From positions 1 to 37,517 of the forward strand of contig PS015549.1 of NCBI GenBank assembly GCA_048213135.1: a stretch of 37,517 bases of DNA, read 5' to 3'. This document shows positions 30,601 to 37,517 of this stretch, in pieces. This stretch comes from Reclinomonas americana ATCC 50394 (lineage: Eukaryota > Jakobida > Jakobea > Jakobida). The position numbers and the translations under genes were made by a program. Within the stretch, counting starts at the first letter, position 1. Every line of letters starts with the position of its first letter. The notes under the pieces are model-generated. The model was not told the origin of the DNA. It worked only from the letters and a program-made list of their open reading frames with translations, and did not search any database.

Positions 30601-32935
30601 AGGCCTTCATCATGAGCCACATGTCGCGACCGCGCAATGCCCGTGGTCGTCAGGCTGCGGCCAGCAGCGAGGGTGGAAGCGGCTCGGAGGTGAGTTGGCG
30701 TGTTGTTCGCTCTCTCCCCCTACTCTCGCACTCGCAAATGTCCCCCGTTGATTCTTGTGCGCTTAGTCGGCGTCGTCGGCTGCACAGTCCCCGTCGACCA
30801 CTGTGATTGAGGACATTTGGGGCTCGATGATCTCCACCATCAATGTGTGCGTGCACTGCCGCACGCGGCACGTGCGCCAAGACCGCTCCTTCTGTCTCGA
30901 CCTGGCGCTGCCGGAGGACTCGTCGCCAGGCTCGCTGTTTGGCCTGCTGGCCTCATCTTTCCGTCGCGAAACCAAAACCAAGGCCTGGTGCAGCAAGTGC
31001 TGCGGCTACCAGCTGACGCAGCAGAAGAAGACTGTCACCGACCTGCCGAATTCAATCATCTTTAACTGCGGGCCTGTGAGCGAGGTTTGTGTGGTGCACG
31101 AAATGAGATGAGAGGATTCGAGGATTCATTTCCCCTCCGCTCATCCACTTCTTTTTTGTTTGTAGAAACTCATGACCAACAGCTTGAATTTGACGGAGGA
31201 AGGGCGCAAGATGCCGCCACGCTTCTTTGTGGACATGTCAAAAGCAGAGGAGGACGGACCAACTGTGGTGGAGAATGTGGACTTGTTTGACGATCGTTCA
31301 CGCTTTGTACAGTACGAGTTGTATGTTGCGTGCATGTCGCAAGCTGCTACCGCTTTGTGTATCATGCTGCTGCTGAGCTCTGGTATCCTTATGCAGGCCT
31401 TGATCGTTGACATTCGCCCACCCGACGACGACGAGGGTCACTTGGCTGCTCTCATCAAGGGTGCGTCGGCAGCGCGTCCCCATCCCTTCCCCTCTCGTGA
31501 TCGCCTAACATTTCCTTCTCTTCTGCACAGTGCCTCGGTCGTACTTTGAGGATGCGCAGTCGGTGGCGTCGCCAACACCAAAGAGTCCCACCGAAGTGAT
31601 GGCGTCGGGACGAGATCGTGAGTGGTTCCTGTTCAACGACTTTCTCATTTTCCCGGAGGACGAGGCGACGGCCATCAACTTTGCCCCGTTCTGGAAGGTA
31701 GCTGCACTGACGCTTTTCTCTGCTTCAATGCTCGGTGATTCTCACAAACATTGTGTGGCGTGATAGTTCCCGTGCATTATGCTGTATGCACGCGAGGGCT
31801 TCCTGGACGAGCCGACACCGTACCGCGGTCGTTTGCACTTGTCCGAGGCCGTGTTCCGTGATCAGGGATTGTCACGGTGAGACTCGCATTTGCTTCATTC
31901 TGCGTACCCCAATCTTGTCAACTGAACCATTCTCCGCCGCCAGCATGCAACCCTCGGCTCTGCGCTCCTTCCGCGCTCTCGATCTGCACGAGAACTGCAA
32001 GGGCCAACTGGTGGCAATTGATGCCGAGTTTGTTGCCCTCACCAAGGTTTGTGTAGGCTATTGGATGTGTGCGCGTTTGCACACCAATGTATTCATTGTG
32101 GAGCAGGAGGAGCGCAAGATGCTGCACGACGGCACAAGCGTGGTGGTCACGCCACCCATTCTGTCGCTGGCTCGTGTGTCGGTGCTGCGCGGCGGTGGGC
32201 CAATGGAGGGCGTGCCGTTCATCGACGACTACATTCACACGCCGGAGCAAGTGTCGGACTACTTGACGCGTTTCTCGGGCCTCGTGCCGGGAGACCTCGA
32301 TCCGAGTGTGTCGCGACACTTTGTCACGTCGCTGAAGGTGAAGGACTGAGTGAGGATTTGTGTTGGTGGTTGTGCTTTGCCTAACGGTGATTGGACGCAG
32401 GCGGCCTACTTGAAGCTGCGCTACCTGGTGGACAACAAGTGCATCTTTGTCGGCCACGGTCTGAAGAAGGACTTTAAGATCATCAGTTGCGATTTCTTCA
32501 ATTACGTGTATGTTGCAGCTGTCGTCATGCTCACTCTCCACCGCAGACATTTATGTTCCCGAGGAGCAGATGCGTGACACGGTGGAGTTGTTCAGCCTGA
32601 AGCAGCAGCGAAAGGTACGGCGGAGGAAAGGGCAGTGGAGGAAAGACTCGTGATGCTCATTCTGCTGTTCTTTAGCTGTCGCTTCGATTCTTGGCGATGC
32701 ACGTGCTGCGCGAGAACATTCAGGAGCAGACCCACGACAGTATCGAAGACGCGAGGACGGTGAGTGTCTGTCTGTGTGTGTCGGCTTCCCCCGCGTTGCT
32801 TCCTCACCACTGCGCCAGGCACTTCTGTTGTACAAGCGGTACTGCGAGCTGCAACAAGCCGGTACATTTGATCAGAAGCTCGAGGAACTGTACGCTATTG
32901 GTCGTCGCACAAACTGGCAAGTGGGTGGCAGATGA
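27700..32935 (+). CDS. PAN2: PAN2, catalytic subunit of the PAN2-PAN3 poly(A) nuclease
   Basis: Cytoplasmic deadenylase that trims mRNA poly(A) tails. Twenty-three exons give ~1,230 residues, near the human length. N-terminus: MASIPEFIPMAHRL, a poly-Gln run and an acidic patch, then a 14-nt micro-exon. The WD40 propeller covers ~28040-29480. It is followed by the USP-like domain (GLENDLPNCYVNPLLQ, SGFLFHMMKHFKGG, zinc-type CVHCRTRH and CSKCCGYQ, DEGHLAALIK, WFLFNDFLI) and the DEDD exonuclease: VAIDAEFVALTK, VPFIDDYIHT, IFVGHGLKKDF and THDSIEDARTALL, with all four acidic residues present. The stop is at 32933-32935. Unlike described PAN2 proteins, the USP-like domain keeps Cys and His at the protease positions (see findings). 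Four introns use GTTGCG donors. The exon 5 end uses GTCTGT, fixed by phase. Confidence 0.95.
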
Positions 32936-33031
32936 CACAACGCTGCTTAAGTAAACACACTTCGTAATCCACGCAAACTGTCACTCCGACTTGTCCTACG
33001 ACGAATCACATCTCAGCGTCGTCTCTTGCGA

Positions 33032-35641
33032 ATGAGCGATCCACTGCTGCATGCCTGTGCCTTTGACTTGCTGGGCGATCATGCCTGGGAGCTCATTGCG
33101 CGGTTTCTCAACTTGTTGCGTCGCACAGGCTGTCTCCCTCACTCTTCCCCTCGTTTATGCGAGTTGTCTCACATGTGTCGCCAGTCGCGACTACACAATG
33201 TCCTGGCGCGTGTGCACTCGTCTGTGCGAGCTGCTGGAGACGCACATGAGTCGCATGCGACTAACACCCTTTGACGTGGCGCAACGCGGCGATCTGATTG
33301 TCACTGTGGATCACGTTCGCGCGCGTTTTCCGCGACTGATTGCTCTCGATCTGGGCGGCTTTGCGTTGGGCTTTGAGGGTGCCCAGTCGTTCGCACAAGT
33401 GCTGGCACGACACAGCAACTTTGTGGAACTCGATCTGACGCGTTGCGTTCCCCTCTTATCTCGATCACTGTGTGGAAATGGTCAATGACTGAAGAAGCCA
33501 CAGAGAACAACTTGCGACTGGGTGGTTCGCGAGTGGTGGGAGCTGCTGTGGCGGGATGCAGTCGACTGCAACGGCTTATGCTGGGCAAGAACGGCATTGG
33601 TCCGCAGGGACTGGCGGCGATTGTGCATGCTGTCGTGCAGTCCGAGTCGTTGACGGAGCTCGACTTGCGCAGCAACGGCATCACGCACGAGGGTGCGCAC
33701 CAGCTGGAGACACTGTTGAGAGGTACGAGGTGGGATGGAGTCGGGGAACGAGGCGGGCTTTTTGCTCACTCCTTGTCGTCGCGCGCGCAGAGAACGACAC
33801 GATCACGCACTTGGATTTGTCGGGCAACCGACTGCGTGCGTTGGGTGCGGCGGCAGTGGGTCGTGGCCTCGGTGTGAATCAATCGCTGCGCAGTCTGTCG
33901 CTGGCCGACACGAGTCTCGGCGACGAGGGCGTGATGGCCCTGTGCCGGTTTGGCGAGGCCGTACCGGATGCTGCGGAGGCGGCAGCGATGGAGGGCGAAG
34001 GCGCCCCTGCGGGAGCGGCGCCAGTGATCGACGTGGATGTGAAACCCGACAATGAGAGGCTCGCTGGCAACTTTACGCTGGAGCGCCTTGTGCTGACAAA
34101 GAACAACATTACGGGGGACGGCACGAAGGTGTTGCTGACGGCGGTGGGTGCGCCGCGCAGTCGGGTGTGTGATTTGGTGTTGGACAGCAATCAGTTGTCA
34201 TCGGAGGGCTCCTACGCCATTGGCGAGATGATTCGCGCACGGGTGAATGCCATTGCGCCGCTGAAGAGGATATCGCTGAAGGCCAACGAGATTGGGCCGG
34301 CGGGTGCACGGTGGCTGGCGACGGCGTTGGAGGCGACTCGCTCGCGGGTCAGTCTGGTGTTGGATGGTGCGTGTGCGTGAGGGTGGGCGAGGTGAGAGGC
34401 GGTGTGGTTAAGTGAATGTCGCACCGCGCAGGCAACACACTCGGCGGCACCGGTGTGCAACTGATGATGGAGAAGGTGCCGGTGACGCTGCTGAATCAAA
34501 TGAGTTTCCGAGGTTGGTTGCCGATGCTTGGTTTCTTTTGTGTGTCGGCCACTGACTGCGGCGTCGCACGAAATCAACAGACAACGGCATTGGCGAGCGC
34601 GGCATGCGTGCAGTGTCGGAGCGACTGGTTACGCTGGGGCGCATTCTCCTTGTTTTTCTTGGTCGCAGTGGCTGATTGTCGTCGTGCAGAGCATTAGCGG
34701 CATCCGGCGTGTGCACTTGGGCGGCAACGATCTGGGTGAACCCGGTGCCATGCTGTTGTACGAGGGACTGAAGGATCACACGCGGTTAACGGAGCTGCTC
34801 GTGCCATGTTGCGTTGTGTGATGTCGCCGATTGCTTCGCTCGACAGGGATTGACAGTTGATGGTGGTACGTGCAGCCAACAAGTTTGGCAAGGAGGGCGC
34901 GGTGTGGATTGCCCGACTGCTGACGGAGAATCGGTACATTGAGACGCTGTCGCTGGAGTGTTGCGTCGCTGCGCTCGTGCCTGCGCCACCTCACGCCACT
35001 CCGTGACCATTTCATCCTGCACACCACAGCCAATAGCCTGCGCGACAAGGGCTGCCTCATTGTCACCGAGGCACTTTCCGAAGGCCGCAATACGTCGCTG
35101 CGTCGTCTCAACCTGTCGTGGAATCACATTGAGGCGGAGGGCGTGCGGCCGTGGCAGTTCATGCTGCGCGACAACCAGACCCTGACTGAAATCGACATGA
35201 GGTGTGGGAGATTGTGTTTTCATCCCACACCTGATGTGGCTGACTTGCGTGCACGCAGCGCCAACCTGATCGACCCAGAAGGTGTCGCGTGGATTGCCAC
35301 AGGTGCGGAATGATGCTCGTCGTCGGGGGGGAGAGGAAAAAAACTCACCAATATACTACAGGGCTGGCTGGCAACCATTCGTTGGTCGGCCTCAGTTTGG
35401 CGTACAACCAGGTGTGGCCCGACGGCGCACAGTGCATCTACGACGCCCTGCAGCAGAATACCACCATTCGGAGAGTTGCGTCCACATTTTGCCAGGGCAT
35501 GCACGAGGAGCGACTCACACCCCATGAACACAGTTGGACCTCTCCGCCACCATCACTGGCGAGTCCGGGCCCAAGCTACTGCTCACGGCCATGCGCGAAA
35601 GAAGAGAGCGCAATCTGCCTCGCGTCGTGATCTCTCTCTAG
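33032..35641 (+). CDS. F-box-like leucine-rich repeat (RNI type) protein
   Basis: Twelve exons and ~645 residues from the ATG at 33032 to the TAG at 35639-35641. The N-terminus (LLGDHAWELIARFLNL, then DYTMSWRVCTRLCELLE) resembles an F-box, which would link it to an SCF ubiquitin ligase; the match is by pattern only. The rest consists of ribonuclease-inhibitor-type repeats with LxLxxNxLxxxG signatures: LIALDLGGFALGFEGA, RLMLGKNGIGPQG, ELDLRSNGITHEG, HLDLSGNRLRALG, DLVLDSNQLSSEG, RISLKANEIGPAG, VHLGGNDLGEPG, RLNLSWNHIEAEG, GLSLAYNQVWPDG. An Ala/Glu-rich insertion sits in the middle. Five donors are GTTGCG, several at the same place in the repeat, suggesting that repeat-encoding exons were duplicated with their introns. 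It could also be an NLRC3-like or RanGAP-like repeat protein. Confidence 0.8.
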
Positions 35642-35656
35642 TGAACGCACATTTCA

Positions 35657-36273
35657 CTAGTCGGCGTACTGCACCTGCGTGCGTCGTATTCTCTTCTCCA
35701 CGCGCTGCGGCACCTCACTGCGCAACCACCTCTGCGCGCGCAACGGCCACACCACTGCCACCGCACGTCCATCCACAATACGCGCCGGCAGCGGCCCGTA
35801 CATGTTGGCATCGACCGAGTTGTCAGAGTTGTCGCCCTCCATCCACAGAAAGCCGGCGGGCACACGAACTGCACCGTGCATGGGCGCTGTGTCGGCGCGC
35901 ACAGCAACTACATCACCGGGCGTGGCGACTACGCGTTTGATCACATACTGCTCGGCGTTGAAGGGGTTGCGATAGGTGACCACATCGCCCACTCGCACGC
36001 ATCGATGTGCATCGGAGAATGGATAGTTCCACACAAGAACCCACTCGCGGCCTTGCTGCGGACCGTCGGGGTTGAGCGAAGGCCACATTGATGCGCCTCT
36101 GAGTGCGCGCGCAAGTGTGAGAAGCATGCAAGGAGGAGTGTGAGCGGGCGAGTAAGTGTGCGCAACTGCACAGGTGCGATCTGCACGACTTTGACGCGGA
36201 TCAGTTGCGCCAGAGGGTACACAATGGCGAATGTCTTAACAAACTCCACGCCAAACAGCAGCAACTGTCGCAT
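35657..36273 (-). CDS. IMMP2L: Mitochondrial inner membrane protease subunit 2 (IMMP2L-like)
   Basis: Signal peptidase I family (S26) protease that cleaves sorting signals of proteins destined for the intermembrane space. Two exons: 36167-36273 and the exon that ends at the stop at 35657; the donor is GTTGCG and the join is in phase. The N-terminal helix (FVKTFAIVYPLAQLI) would anchor it in the inner membrane. Conserved elements: QGASMWPSLNPDG with the catalytic Ser, VRVGDVVTYRNP, YVIKRVVATPGDVV with the catalytic Lys, and WMEGDNSDNSVDANMYGPLP. The SLNP signature and total length (~180) point to subunit 2 instead of subunit 1. The 3' end is only 15 bp from the LRR gene stop. It is divergent from NDUFV1. 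Confidence 0.9.
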
Positions 36274-36350
36274 CTCAACGGGGTAAGAAAGGACAAGGAT
36301 AGAGTGCGTCCTGTGCGTCCCACACACTGTCACGCACGCACTCGCTCATC
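36274..36350. promoter_or_regulatory. 77-bp divergent promoter region between two mitochondrial genes
   Basis: The interval between the ATG of the IMP2 gene (36273, minus) and the ATG of NDUFV1 (36351, plus). No TATA box; it contains GTCACGCACGCACTCGCTC near the NDUFV1 start. Shared control of the two nuclear genes for mitochondrial proteins is plausible. Confidence 0.4.
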
Positions 36351-36951
36351 ATGCAACGAGCGGCCCGAGTCGCGCGTCGCTTCTATGGCGGCCTGGCTGA
36401 CAAGGACCGCATCTTCACCAACTTGTTTGGAGAGCATCCGTATACGCTGGATGGAGCACTCAAGCGAGTTGCGTGAATGTGCAAGTGTGTGTGTGTGTGA
36501 GAGAGAGGGAGAGAGGGGAGAGAGAGAGCAGTGTGCAGTCGCCAGGTCGTGCTGTGTGAGAGAGAGAGAAACGAGTGCGTGTGTATACGTTGCGTTTTGC
36601 ACGTTGGAGTTCAATTGCGCTTGCATATGCACACGCATTCAACACATCTGCTGTGTGCGATGAGACAGAGCACGCACAGAGAGAGTGAACAAGTGTGTGC
36701 GTGAGAGCGAGGGAGGTGGAAAGCAAGCGTTTCTCAGTCGACATGGCGCGCAATGTCTCACTCTCTTCTTACTCTCTCTCTCTGTTTGGCTACTGTTTAT
36801 AGGGTGACTGGTACCGCACCAAGGATCTGATCACGAAGGGCTCTGACTGGATCGTGAATGAGGTCAAGAAGAGTGGATTGCGCGGTCGCGGAGGTGCAGG
36901 TTTCCCCTCGGGGCTGAAGTGGTCGTTTATGCCCAAGGTGTCCGATGGAAG
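36351..36951 (+). CDS. NDUFV1: NDUFV1, complex I 51-kDa FMN-binding subunit (3' partial)
   Basis: Subunit of mitochondrial NADH:ubiquinone oxidoreductase that binds NADH, FMN and the first Fe-S cluster. Two exons are visible, 36351-36467 and 36803-36951. The N-terminus ([13 protein letters not shown]) is a likely mitochondrial targeting peptide with several Arg and no acidic residue. Then: [36 protein letters not shown] and [15 protein letters not shown], the Gly-rich NADH/FMN-binding loop of the family, ending KVSDGR at a GTGAGA donor. The next conserved block (YLVVNADEGEPG type) does not appear before the right edge, so it is either past a long intron or the assembly is wrong after ~36960. 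Exon 1 ends with a GTTGCG donor, confirmed by the conserved join GDWY. Confidence 0.93.
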
Positions 36952-37517
36952 GTGAGAGAACGAGGAGGGGAGAGTGGAACAGGGGTATCAGGTCAGCCTT
37001 TTCTCGTCATGCGTGATGATGGAGTGATGAAGGTCTTCTCGCCATATCTCTCCTTGTGGCCACTGTGCAGGTGGCACGTCCCTGCTTTCCTTTGCTCTCT
37101 GCCACCATTCTGCAGCGTCTTGCCTGCGCGATGTCATGACGTTCTTCATCTTCTCCTGTCGTACGCGAACCCACCGCCCCGTCAGTGAGCGCATTTGTTT
37201 CCCTCTCTTTCCCACTCTCTCACACATACGTTTTCTCGGTGCGTCCACACTTCGAAAAGCTTCATCGCTGCCACTCATGCTCGTGGTTCGCTCCCTCTTT
37301 TTCTCTCTTGTTCCCCTCCCTTTCCCTTTCCCTTTTCCTCTCCCTCTCTCCTTTCCCTCTCTCCTCTCCCTCTCTCCTCTCCCTCCCACTCCCTCTCTCC
37401 CTCCCTCTCCCATTGACTCTCTCTTCTCTCCCTCTTCCCTCTCCCTTTCTCTCTCCACTCTCCCTCTCCACTCTCCCTCTCCCTCTCCCTCTCCCTCTCC
37501 CTCTCCCTCTCCCTCTC
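36952..37517 (+). repeat. Intron part with a long pyrimidine-rich (CT-type) repeat to the window edge
   Basis: After the NDUFV1 donor I find no coding exon. From about 37,290 the plus strand is almost purely C and T, with (TCCCTC)n and (CTCTCC)n units up to the last base. This is probably why the sequence ends here. The strand matches the pyrimidine bias of other introns on the coding strand, only far longer. Confidence 0.8.

Noticed and set aside
1-37517. tRNA, rRNA, CRISPR or transposon features
   Set aside because: I searched by eye for T-loop GGTTCRANNCC boxes, rRNA-like blocks, terminal inverted repeats with transposase motifs and spaced repeats. None was convincing.

Overview
The window is nuclear DNA of a flagellated single-celled eukaryote. 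Genes are dense and full of short introns, stop codons are standard, GC is moderately high and microsatellites are common. A cilia/flagella gene (CFAP119-like), a calflagin-type EF-hand domain, a class I histone deacetylase, PAN2, LSM7, CCDC25, an RBR ubiquitin ligase and a complex I subunit together exclude a prokaryote or organelle. I cannot name the clade. Gene models were assembled by hand from both strands. Exon joins were accepted when the splice dinucleotides, the reading-frame phase and (where available) family conservation agreed. Six runs of N interrupt the sequence, most at microsatellites, and several genes are cut by them.

Layout. 1-1858 (-): homeodomain protein, its end beyond the left edge. 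2684-3551 (-) and 3653-4878 (+): an unknown coiled-coil-like protein, divergent from a CFAP119-like flagellar protein. 4974-5732 and 6775-7579 (-): two tandem paralogous small four-helix membrane proteins. 7833-9715 (-) and 10572-12575 (+): a head-to-head pair of paralogs of an unrecognised family with the same 13-exon plan. 12919-15783 (+): a four-helix membrane protein fused to a calflagin-like EF-hand domain. 15859-17965 and 18177-19155 (-): a proline-rich coiled-coil protein and a WD40-like protein. 19243-19759 (+): LSM7. 19912-20812 (+): CCDC25. 21280-21502 (-): one exon of a membrane protein. 22855-25299 (-): an RBR E3 ligase with three UBA-like domains. 25698-26080 (+): remnants of two genes around gaps. 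26161-27448 (-): class I HDAC, divergent from PAN2 at 27700-32935 (+). 33032-35641 (+): F-box/leucine-rich repeat protein. 35657-36273 (-): mitochondrial inner membrane protease subunit 2. 36351 onward (+): NDUFV1, running into a pyrimidine-rich repeat at the right edge.

The genes do not form one pathway. Two neighbouring themes stand out: RNA handling (LSM7, CCDC25, PAN2, a CCCH zinc finger) and mitochondrial function (the IMP2 and NDUFV1 pair, whose start codons are 77 bp apart).

The most unusual signals are as follows. Roughly 30 introns start with GTTGCG(T/C) instead of a canonical donor. PAN2 appears to keep the catalytic residues of a ubiquitin protease, which its relatives have lost. 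A membrane four-helix domain is fused to a calflagin EF-hand module. The divergent paralog pair shares an inverted AATTCGAA-type repeat between its two genes.
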